A stretch of DNA of 52,345 nucleotides from contig NZ_LMUW01000072.1 in the NCBI RefSeq assembly GCF_009765735.1, forward strand, positions 1 to 52,345, written 5' to 3'. Under the pieces are notes generated by a model that was not told the DNA's origin, did not search any database, and worked only from the letters and a program-made list of their open reading frames with translations. The stretch comes from Xenophilus sp. L33. GTDB lineage: Bacteria; Pseudomonadota; Gammaproteobacteria; Burkholderiales; Burkholderiaceae_C. The translations under genes were made by a program, and so were the position numbers. Positions 17,134-24,643 of this stretch are shown here, piece after piece. Position 1 is the first letter of the stretch, and the number at the start of each line of letters is the position of its first letter.

Positions 17134-17481
17134 TCAATTCACTAGGCCTGCGCCGCCATCCAACGATTTCATGACCGTGGCCTTCCACGCTTCAGCGGCG
17201 AGATACACCTGCAGCGTCCACCCATGCGCTGCCACAAAGTCGGGATCTGCACGCAGCCATCCAGGCCAGTGCGGAGGGGTCCGGCTGATCGCGTGGGAGA
17301 TCTCTTCGATCCAGTCCGCCGACAGAGGCGAGCCAACGCTTGCCTTCTGTTGCAGTGCTTCCATCAGCGCCCGACGCCAATCTGACGAGACCGGTCCGGC
17401 ACCCGCGAGCGTGACCTGCGCCATCCGTGCGGCACGCGGCGACAAGCGGGCTACTTGTATGCAAAGATTCTCTACTGTCAT
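17134..17481 (-). CDS. Hypothetical protein
   Basis: A 115-residue soluble protein starting MTVENLCIQVARLSPRAARM and ending with a helical segment (YLAAEAWKATVMKSLDGG). The composition (balanced acidic and basic, several Trp) resembles a real gene, but no family was recognised. It is on the same strand as the two small genes at 17.7-18.3 kb and hipBA. Confidence 0.45.
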   Translation of the reverse strand: MTVENLCIQVARLSPRAARMAQVTLAGAGPVSSDWRRALMEALQQKASVGSPLSADWIEEISHAISRTPPHWPGWLRADPDFVAAHGWTLQVYLAAEAWKATVMKSLDGGAGLVN

Positions 17482-17667
17482 GGCAGTTCAGCGGGGGTTC
17501 TTTGGCGGTTCAGACAAGGCCTTTGATGATCTGCTCTACCGCCCGAGGTATGCGGCGAAACGCCGATCCGAATGATCGTGTCTTTCGAACCACGCTCCCC
17601 ACTTATCCATTGCGCCGAGCAGGGAGATCGCCATGAAGATCCGATGGAAGTGCACGCGGTACTCCGC

Positions 17668-17985
17668 TCATGAGGTTTCAAAAGCCCCGTCAGGCGGCGC
17701 TGGCAGTGTGGCGACGATGGTGAGGAGCTCCAGCGCGCGCGCCCTGGCTGCTGCCAGGCTGGCCCATCCCTTGCGGATCGCGGACGCCTCGGTGAGCGTG
17801 TCGTCCAGCAGCATCCGAGCAACGCCGACCACCGAGCGGATCATCAGCGTCGGGTCGTTCCAAGCCAGCGATTCATGCAGGAGCGTTTGCGTGTGGGCGG
17901 GATTGGCGAAGGCGATAACCTGGCCGTCCGATTCCAACTGGAAGCCCTTGGGCGCCGGGGTGAATTGAATCACGTTGTCGGTCAT
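17668..17985 (-). CDS. Hypothetical protein, translationally coupled to the upstream gene
   Basis: A 105-residue protein (MTDNVIQFTPAPKGFQLESD at the start) with a predicted helical C-terminal half rich in Ala and Leu. The start at 17985 is set by an ATGA overlap with the stop of the exported-protein gene upstream, typical of a coupled pair. No domain was recognised. Confidence 0.6.
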   Translation of the reverse strand: MTDNVIQFTPAPKGFQLESDGQVIAFANPAHTQTLLHESLAWNDPTLMIRSVVGVARMLLDDTLTEASAIRKGWASLAAARARALELLTIVATLPAPPDGAFETS

Positions 17986-18308
17986 GAATGATGCCTTTGG
18001 CGTGACCATGTCTGCAGGCACACCGTGAGATTGTTCGATGATTGCGCATGAGCGCTTTGGACCAGCCGCGCCGAGTCGCCGCGCGAGGCCCGATCGCCGC
18101 AGGTATCCATCATCGTCTGAGCGGACTTCGCAATGCCAGCGATAGTTTTTGCCTGGCTGGCAGCCATCGCAGACAACGTCGCGCTCGACGCGGCCTGTTG
18201 AATGCCGTCGATCACTTTGTCAATGATGCATGGCTCGCATGCGGAGGCAGCCGCACTCGACAGAAGCAAGAGAACGCCGGCGGCGGCGCGTGAGAACACT
18301 TTTGGCAT
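17982..18308 (-). CDS. Small exported or lipoprotein hypothetical protein
   Basis: A 108-residue protein with a signal peptide at residues 1-23 (basic MPKVFSR, then a GVLLLLSSAAASA core) and a Cys at 24 that could be lipidated, although the -3 residue is Ala rather than Leu. The mature part has CEPC and a further Cys near residue 70, and is rich in Ala and Ser. It is coupled by ATGA to the following gene. No family recognised. Confidence 0.55.
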   Translation of the reverse strand: MPKVFSRAAAGVLLLLSSAAASACEPCIIDKVIDGIQQAASSATLSAMAASQAKTIAGIAKSAQTMMDTCGDRASRGDSARLVQSAHAQSSNNLTVCLQTWSRQRHHS

Positions 18309-18413
18309 GATTTCATCGTAGCTTCGCGTCGTGCTTCGTCCGACCACCCATCGCCCAAAGGGCCGGAAAAAACGCGTCTATGCGCCCACCCACAGCCGTG
18401 CGCATCTGGCGTT

Positions 18414-19730
18414 TCAAGCCTGCGCGGTTGATTCAGCTACCCATTGGGCGTACGCGAAGGACGGCCGAGCATCGGCCAACAGTCGATCCATTCGCGCCGA
18501 GTCTTCGATGACGGGTCCGGCCGCAGATCGCAACATGCCTTCCCAGTGTCGGGTCACGTGGCGAGCGCTTTCGAGCAGCCATTCGAAGGCCCATCCGCGC
18601 TCGATCCCCATCTGCTGCGCCGCATCGGCCAGCCGTGCAACGCTGGTGCCTGAGCGCCCGTCAGCACCAGTCGCCAAAGCCAGATTCGGCCCCTCTTCGA
18701 CGGCGACCGGTGCGGACACCATGTTGGGCGTGATGTCGAATGCGGGGGAAAGGCCCCAGGCCCTTCGATCGCTGCCTTCCGAGACCCGATCAAAGAGCAA
18801 CCCGATGTTTAGCGGGTGATCGTCCGTGTTGCCAACCAGCGCGTTGAAAGCCATTCGCTTCCACAACTCGCGTGTCTGCTCACCAAGTCTTGTTGGGTAG
18901 TCCTCCGAGCCGTCTCTCGTCCAGATCCTCAGTCGGTCCGCCAGCGCTAGGTACGATCGCTCCGGATCGCCCCTGACTGCGTCCAACCTCAGTCGCATTG
19001 CCGTATGGCCGCTCGCATAGAGCTTGCGCGCTGGCTTGAGTGGATCGCCCTCGCGGTCGAAGCGCTTCACCATCAGCACCTGGTGGGCGCCGAACGTGTG
19101 CAACCGCACCGGCGCCGCATTCAGCCCCGCCTGCTCTGCAAGCCGCATCGTCACGAATTCGCGCGCGGGCATTGCCAGCCTGTCTCCGCGCGCTTGCATT
19201 TTGACCAGCCAGAGGAGGCCATCGTCAACAAGGGTCGCCTTGGGCCGCTCACCGCCTGCGCTTGTGTCCAGATCGTCGTTTAAGCGACGCAATGCCCGAC
19301 TCGACGGCTCGATGACCTCAAGCTGTTCGGTCAAGCGCTGCAGGTCTGCCATTCCCTTGGGGCGCCATTGCAGCTTTTTCTCGATGTCGCTGCAAGCCTC
19401 AATTGCTCCTACGCCGTCGGGAACCCCGAGTTCGAGCAACTGCAAGACGTCCAGGTTCTCCCCGTGAATCGCTCTGAGACGATCCTCGCCGTAGCCGGCG
19501 GGCTTGGCATCCCGGACGACGCCAGGCAGGCCATCTGAGCCGAGGATCGCCGTGCCCCTGGTCGAGCGGGAAATTCTGAGCTCGACCGGGTCCAGTGCGA
19601 GGGCGCCATCCGTTTGGAGATACTCCGGCGTGAAGATAAAGCGCGCGCTGTTGCCGTGAGAGAGATCACCAGCCCTGACGGGCTCGTCGCGACCCGGCAG
19701 CCAAACCCAAATCGGTGTAATGACAGTCAT
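18414..19730 (-). CDS. hipA: HipA-type serine/threonine kinase toxin
   Basis: A 438-residue HipA-family protein. The HipA N-terminal domain (about residues 15-120) is followed by the kinase core. The ATP-binding loop is GGERPKATL with the lysine in LLWLVKMQ. MLVKRFDR, the catalytic loop NTDDHPLNIG and the DFG-like LSPAFDITP follow. All key residues appear intact, so the kinase should be active. E. coli HipA phosphorylates glutamyl-tRNA synthetase and causes persistence; the target here is not known. Its ATG overlaps the hipB stop by four bases (19727-19730), the usual antitoxin-first layout. Confidence 0.9.
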   Translation of the reverse strand: MTVITPIWVWLPGRDEPVRAGDLSHGNSARFIFTPEYLQTDGALALDPVELRISRSTRGTAILGSDGLPGVVRDAKPAGYGEDRLRAIHGENLDVLQLLELGVPDGVGAIEACSDIEKKLQWRPKGMADLQRLTEQLEVIEPSSRALRRLNDDLDTSAGGERPKATLVDDGLLWLVKMQARGDRLAMPAREFVTMRLAEQAGLNAAPVRLHTFGAHQVLMVKRFDREGDPLKPARKLYASGHTAMRLRLDAVRGDPERSYLALADRLRIWTRDGSEDYPTRLGEQTRELWKRMAFNALVGNTDDHPLNIGLLFDRVSEGSDRRAWGLSPAFDITPNMVSAPVAVEEGPNLALATGADGRSGTSVARLADAAQQMGIERGWAFEWLLESARHVTRHWEGMLRSAAGPVIEDSARMDRLLADARPSFAYAQWVAESTAQA

Positions 19731-20047
19731 GGTGTCAGGTTGCGCTGCGCATAGGCCACGGTCTCGGGATCGTCCCGAGCATCGAGCAAATTCTCGATCT
19801 GACCGAGGAGGCCCAAGGCCTGAAGCACCTTTAGAAAATTTCCGATGGCGACCCCTGCGCTGCCATCTTCCAACGCGCGAACCGTCGATGTGGAAACGTC
19901 GGCAAGATGTCCCAATTCTTCCTGAGTCAAACCGCGAAGTTTGCGAGCCATCGTGGTCCGGATGGCTAGGCGGCTCAAGGCTCCGCCCACAACAACAGGG
20001 ACGGGGCGCGACTTCGCGGTTTGCGCCGATGAGGAAGCTTGTGGCAT
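19727..20047 (-). CDS. hipB: HipB-type XRE antitoxin
   Basis: A 106-residue protein with one helix-turn-helix (TTMARKLRGLTQEELGHLAD then STSTVRALEDGSAGVAIGN, about residues 31-70) and a leucine-rich dimerisation tail. It directly precedes hipA with an ATGA overlap. Antitoxins of this type bind HipA and repress their own operon. A strong sigma-70 promoter lies just upstream and would start transcription almost at the ATG. Confidence 0.88.
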   Translation of the reverse strand: MPQASSSAQTAKSRPVPVVVGGALSRLAIRTTMARKLRGLTQEELGHLADVSTSTVRALEDGSAGVAIGNFLKVLQALGLLGQIENLLDARDDPETVAYAQRNLTP

Positions 20048-20053
20048 CTAAGA

Positions 20054-20081
20054 ATTATAGGGATTTTCGTTGATATGTCAG
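20054..20081 (-). promoter_or_regulatory. Sigma-70 promoter of hipBA (CTGACA-N16-TATAAT)
   Basis: Read on the minus strand, CTGACA at 20081-20076 is followed after 16 bases by a perfect TATAAT at 20059-20054. The expected transcription start falls about 7 bases further, at or next to the hipB ATG (20047), so the message would have almost no leader. Confidence 0.65.
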
Positions 20082-20214
20082 CGTTTCAGGGCCTTAAACA
20101 TTAGTAATGAGAACGAATCCCCCTATCCAACGGCCAGCATACTGGCCCCCGATGGCCGGGTCAAACTGCTCCCTCTGTGGCCAGGTCAAACTGCTCCAGG
20201 CAGGACGGTCGGAA

Positions 20215-20979
20215 TTATGCCGTGACAGGGGTCAGCGCCAGGCGCGCAGCGGCCTCCTTCAGTCGGTAGCTCTTGCCTTCAAACTCGAGCATGACGGCGC
20301 GATGCATGAGACGGTCGAGGATGGTGGTCCCCATGGTCGCGTCGCCGAGGTATTTGCCCCAGTCCTGCACGACGCGGTTAGAGGTGATGACGAGACTGCG
20401 GCGCAGCTTGTAGCGCTGGTGCACGACCGTCTGGAGCAACTCGGCAGCCGCTTCGCTGATGCGGCGCGCGAGGAAGAGGTCGTCCAGTACCAGCAACGCC
20501 GGCTCGGTATAGCTGCGCAGGATCCTGGCGCGTTCGATCTGGCTGGACAGGCCGTAGCGCGCGAACTCGTCGTCGGCTTCGACGTATCGCACGTCATGGC
20601 CCTGAAGGGTGGCCTGGTAGGCCACGGCCTTGGCGACGTGGCTCTTGCCGGTGCCGGGTTTGCCGATGATCAGCGCGTTGGCGCCGTCGGCGATGAACTT
20701 GAGGGTGTGCAGTTCGAAGCAGGCTGCCCGTGGCAGCTTCGGGTTGAATCGCCAGTCGAAGTCGGCCAGTGTCGGACGTTCGTCGAGCTTGGAGTGCTTG
20801 AAGCGCCGTTCGGTCAGGCGGGACCGGCGCCGGTCGAGCTCGTCTTGAAGCATGGAAGCGAAGGTCTCCAGGAAGGGCTGCTGAGCGGACTGTGCCTGCA
20901 TCAGGCGCGTGCTCAGGGTGTCGGCGATGCCAGACAGACGCAGCTCGCGCAGGGCGCGTTCGATCTCATTCATGGTCAT
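20215..20979 (-). CDS. istB: IstB, IS21-family transposition ATPase
   Basis: A 254-residue AAA+ helper of the DnaC-like IstB family. Walker A is IIGKPGTGKSHVAKA, Walker B is LLVLDDLFLA, and the arginine-rich C-terminal half is complete. It assembles on DNA to choose the target and stimulate IstA. Its start overlaps the end of the istA reading frame by 14 bases, so it should be translated from the istA message. Confidence 0.93.
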   Translation of the reverse strand: MTMNEIERALRELRLSGIADTLSTRLMQAQSAQQPFLETFASMLQDELDRRRSRLTERRFKHSKLDERPTLADFDWRFNPKLPRAACFELHTLKFIADGANALIIGKPGTGKSHVAKAVAYQATLQGHDVRYVEADDEFARYGLSSQIERARILRSYTEPALLVLDDLFLARRISEAAAELLQTVVHQRYKLRRSLVITSNRVVQDWGKYLGDATMGTTILDRLMHRAVMLEFEGKSYRLKEAAARLALTPVTA

Positions 20980-22593
20980 GGTGGGAAGTCGGTTTGGTTG
21001 CAGGGGATACGAGAGAAGACAGGGGATGCGCCGCGCTGCGGGCGAACAAGTCGGCGTACTCGTCGGCCGGCCGGATGAGCGGGTGCTCCTGGATCAGCGA
21101 CATCTGCGAGCCCGCAACCGGGGCTGCGGCGTCGATGGCGGCCAGCGCATCGGCCACGAGCTTCTCGGTCAGCCTCTTGACGTGCTGGTAGCTGTGCACG
21201 CCCTCGGGATGGCACGCGCGCAGGCGCTGTCCACCAGACGGCGTGGGTAGCGTTCGGCCAGCCCGACGATGCCCCAGAGCTTGCGCTGCCCGACCCGCCC
21301 CTCGATAGCGAACAGCATCTCGCACAGCCGCTCGGCGTCGGGGCCGATGGCCTTGGCCTGCTCGAGGATGCGGCGCGTCTCGCGCGACGGGTTGAAGACT
21401 CGTTCCTCCGGCGGTAGCACGACCGTGCCGGGTCGATCGACACGGCCATGCGTGCGCAGGAGTGCGTGGGTCTTCAGGTCGCGGATCTCGATTCGATGCT
21501 CGAAGAGACGAACCAGGACCTTGCTGCCGATCGGCGCCGGCCGGGCGGCGTAGCTGCTGTGGTTGACGCGCACGCAGCTGTCGTCGCAGACCGTGCGCGG
21601 ACCCTCGGTGAAGTACTGCATGCTCAGCAGCGGCAAGGGCTGCAAGTGGGGCCGCTCCTCCTCGAACATGGCCTGCACCTGGCGGCGGGCGCTGCCGTGG
21701 ATGCGCTTGGCGGCCCAGCGACTCTCCCAGTGCTCGAGGAAGTCGTTCTGCTCATCGACGGACTCGAAGCGTCGGCCCTTCAAGGCAGTGGCCTGCGTGT
21801 GGCCGATCGCGTTCTCCACAGACCCCTTGCGGTTGGGGTCACGGACACGGGCCGGGTCGCCGACCACGCCGTAGTGGGCGAGCGTCGCGGCGTACACCGG
21901 GTTGAGCTCAGGCTCGTACAGGTCGGGCTTGAGCACGCCTTCCTTCAGGTTATCCAGGACCACGTAGCGACACGATCCGCCGAAGTAGCGCCAGGCCTGT
22001 TCGTGCAGCCGGGCCCAGACCTCCTGGCTGGACTTCCACACGACGCGCCGGAAGCTGCGCCGGGAGTAACGCAGCGTCGCCACGAACAGGCGCGGCTTGC
22101 GGTACCGGTCAGTGCCGGGCACGCGGGTCGGGGCGCCCTCACCGTAGTCGACCTGCATCTCTTCGCCCGGCAGGAACGACAGGCGGTCGAACTGCTGCGG
22201 CTCGCGCCGACGCAGCTTGGCGGCAAAGCGCTTGACGGCGTTGTAGGCACCGCCGAAGCCGAACCGGTCCACCAGGTCCTGGTAGATCGCCGTGGCGTTA
22301 CGGTTGAGCTTGAGTTGCTCCTCGATGAATGCCCGGTGCGGCTCACACGTCGACAGCAGGCTGGCCGCCGCCGCGACCGGCGACCGGGCCGGTGGCCAGG
22401 GTGGAGCAGTTTGCGCCGCCGCATCGCCGGCCGCATCAGATCCGAGGGCGCCGCCCTCGGCGGCGAACCGCTTCTGATAGGCACGAATCGTGTGCCGTGA
22501 GATGCCCGTGACGCGGGCAATCTCCCGCTGGGTGGCGTTGTTGCGCAGCAGGGTCCAAAGGGTGGTTTGCAGATGTGGCTTCAAGACGTTCAA
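20966..22593 (-). pseudogene. istA: IstA transposase, interrupted by a one-base frameshift near the 3' end
   Basis: The first frame gives 474 residues with an N-terminal helix-turn-helix (TQREIARVTGISRHTIRAYQ) and the DDE core: QVDYGEGA, VVLDNLKEGV and DPNRKGSVENAIGH supply D, D and E. Normal family sequence ends at RRLVDSACAR and the frame then reads IPRACTATST. The expected continuation GVHSYQHVKRLTEKL is found in another frame, running to 20966 and overlapping istB. Adding one base near 21208-21220 would restore a full-length protein. It may be an inactive copy, a sequence error, or less likely a programmed shift. Confidence 0.85.
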
Positions 22594-22748
22594 CCTGTGG
22601 GCTCCCCCGAAAACAAGGGAGCGAAAGTTACGTCCTGCCGCCAGCCGCCGACCTACGACGGCGCTGCGATCAGCGCCTCAAATGCCGGTGGCCAGGTGGA
22701 GCAGTTTGACCCGGCCACAAGTGGAGCAGTTTGGGTGGCCGCCGGGGA

Positions 22749-23156
22749 CTGGCGCGGGGCGCGCCTGCTCGTCCAGGCGCTTCAGGCGCAGAGCACCTGA
22801 GGATCGGGGGCATGATGCCGCCAACGGATTAGACCTCGGCAAAGCGGCGCCGCCAGCGGCGTACTCCGCCGGGCGGCTCATTCGAATACTTCGGGATACT
22901 TTGCGGGAGAAGCACGCGCTATCGACCTCCGAACGATTCGGCAGCTTCGCAGACGAGCACTCCACACGATAGGCACTTGACGTGTATCGGCGTATGACAC
23001 CCAGCGAACTGGCTGCTCGATGGAACGCGCTCGCCCCGACCTTGTCGGGCGACCATCGCGCCGAATCGACCAGGATGCATCACGGTAGGAATGGCGGACG
23101 GTACAGGGGCAAATCTCTTTCATTCGTCGGGACCAGTGAGCGCGGAAGGAGCGCGT
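22749..23156. other. Intergenic right of the IS, no gene recognised
   Basis: About 400 bases between the IS border and the end of the AbiEii-type gene. The first 50 bases contain a short plus-strand frame ending at 22800 (LLVQALQAQST) that could be the tail of a gene cut by the IS, but the evidence is weak. Nothing else was recognised. Confidence 0.35.
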
Positions 23157-23833
23157 TTAACGTGACCCTACGCTGCCTTGAGAAATCAGCGGTTCGAGAA
23201 TCGCATGAGCGACGGTCAGGCACCCCCAGGACGGCATCCGAAAAGTGCGGGCAGGGATGCTCTTGAAGTCCACCTCTAGGACTTCGGCGCTCTCGTCGAG
23301 GCGCTTTAGGAACGCCTCGGCGTGTCGCTCGATGTGAGCCGATGCCACATCCATGGCTTCCGGCTCGTGTCCTGAGACAGCGCAAAGGTCGAACAAATCG
23401 CGAGCCTTGGCCAGGTCGCCGCGATGCCACATCTTTTTCGCAATGACTCCGCTGACGTTTCTACTCGGATTGGCCGTCCTTCGTAGTCAACGATCTCAGA
23501 GCTCGGGTCCGTGAGCGGGGCGCCAACCACCACGTCGATTTCGCCTGACGGGAACTGAGTTTTACGAAACTGAGCGCCCTCCTCGTGCTCGGCCGTGAGG
23601 TCCTCCGCGGGTCCGCCAAGCCGTGGATTCACATGCCCCAGGTACTGTGGGTCCGGCACGAACAGATCGATGTCGCTACTCGAGCGATGGTCGTAGCGCA
23701 GCAGGAGTGCGGTGCCACCGCCGAGCGTCCAAGGTGGATCGATCGTCGCCTTCTCCAGATGCGACATGAGATTCAACGCGTGAGGCCAGAGCTTCCTCCA
23801 TGGTCCTGGCCGCGTGAAGTCGACGCGGTTCAT
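23157..23833 (-). pseudogene. AbiEii-type nucleotidyltransferase toxin with a one-base frameshift
   Basis: The N-terminal frame has the nucleotidyltransferase signature WTLGGGTALLLRYDHRSSSD followed by IDLFV (GG with the D-x-D pair), as in AbiEii/AbiGii toxins that add nucleotides to tRNA. After VETSAE the frame should continue VIAKKMWHRGD, which is found in the next frame and runs to the stop at 23157. One base missing near 23441 (gag-tc where gag-gtc is expected) accounts for this. The start at 23833 overlaps the antitoxin stop by ATGA. As read, the protein would lose its C-terminal third. Confidence 0.8.
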
Positions 23834-24345
23834 TGCCAGATCCCTCGAAAGCACAGGAGCGCTCTGGCAAGGTTGCGCATCTGGCTCCAGACGTAGGCTC
23901 GTTCCAAACCTTTCTCAACGCTGAGTTCATCCACGACTCTCGCTAGCAGCGACACTTGCGCCTCATCCAGCAGCGCCCGTAGGTGGGGCCAGATCCGTTC
24001 GTCGGCTTCGCCCGACATCAGGGCTGCTTCCAGCTGTGCTGCGGTGAGGGCGGGAGCGTAGCTCACACTCGCCGTCGTTGCCGCTCGTGCCAGCGCAGAA
24101 CGGCTCGAAGGGATCTTTGATTGGGCTGAGGGACGGCTCGCGTCAGCGATCACGCCCAACGACAGGCCGATCGCCTCGAGCAGCCCTTGCGCCTTCGCAA
24201 CACTGAGATTGCCGATCGATTGCCTCTCCACTGCGTTGACAGTCGAGCGAGAAAGGCCGCTGAGCTTGGCAAGCGCTTGTTGGGTCAATCCCATCTCGAC
24301 CCTACGCACTCGGACCGCGGTTCCAATTTCGTCAAGGGTGGTCAT
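23830..24345 (-). CDS. XRE-type antitoxin/regulator paired with the AbiEii-like gene
   Basis: A 171-residue protein with an N-terminal helix-turn-helix (EIGTAVRVRRVEMGLTQQAL, then LSRSTVNAVERQSIGNLSVA, about residues 5-60). A linker and a helical C-terminal part (residues ~100-165) follow. The start at 24345 (MTTLDEIG) precedes the domain directly. The ATGA overlap with the nucleotidyltransferase gene marks a coupled two-gene module, probably a toxin-antitoxin or phage-defence pair. This antitoxin carries an XRE domain rather than the classical AbiEi winged helix. Confidence 0.8.
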   Translation of the reverse strand: MTTLDEIGTAVRVRRVEMGLTQQALAKLSGLSRSTVNAVERQSIGNLSVAKAQGLLEAIGLSLGVIADASRPSAQSKIPSSRSALARAATTASVSYAPALTAAQLEAALMSGEADERIWPHLRALLDEAQVSLLARVVDELSVEKGLERAYVWSQMRNLARALLCFRGIWQ

Positions 24346-24373
24346 CGCTCGATTTTGCCGAGGATGCAGAGGC

Positions 24374-24640
24374 ATGTGCAATATATTCGACATCCTCCAA
24401 AGCCGGATCTGCGTGACACGCTGCGCGGCTGGGCGAGTTTCAGCTCCCGATGCACCCATTCTCTTCCTAGACATCGACGATGTTTGCTGCCTGAACCAGC
24501 CTTACGAGTTCTACGACGTTTTGGTCGAGCCGCACCCGCACGACCTATGGGAGCGGCTCCTTCATAGCCCGGCAGTCCTCGTGCTTCAGCAGATCCTGAC
24601 AGCGCACGATCCTTGGGAGATCGTGACTTTTGACTGCTGC
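24374..24640 (+). pseudogene. 5' fragment of a HAD-domain gene, truncated next to the recombinase gene
   Basis: One frame reads APILFLDIDDVCCLNQPY then HPHDLWERLLHSPAV, which matches the N-terminal third of small HAD-superfamily proteins (motif I DIDDV, with both aspartates). The similarity fades near 24630, and the convergent recombinase gene ends at 24644. The remaining HAD motifs II-IV are absent. The start is uncertain (ATG at 24374). The abrupt loss at the recombinase border suggests that integration or deletion removed the rest. Confidence 0.6.
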
Positions 24641-24643
24641 GTT

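Larger units (their letters stand above)
20146..22748 (-). mobile_element. IS21-family insertion sequence (istA/istB), about 2.6 kb
   Basis: The element carries istA and istB on the minus strand. Its ends are inverted repeats: the left end begins ccccgatggccgggtcaaac and the right end, on the other strand, begins tccccggcggccacccaaac. Each end has two copies of a caaactgctcc unit, the internal multiple repeats typical of IS21. The same 4-5 bases CTGG(C) flank it at 20142-20146 and 22749-22753, a probable target duplication of the size IS21 elements make. A third repeat unit lies inside istA near 22400. Confidence 0.88.

Noticed and set aside
21169..21230. Programmed frameshifting in istA
   Set aside because: No slippery heptamer or pseudoknot stands out at the switch, and a missing base fits better with the other one-base breaks in the window.
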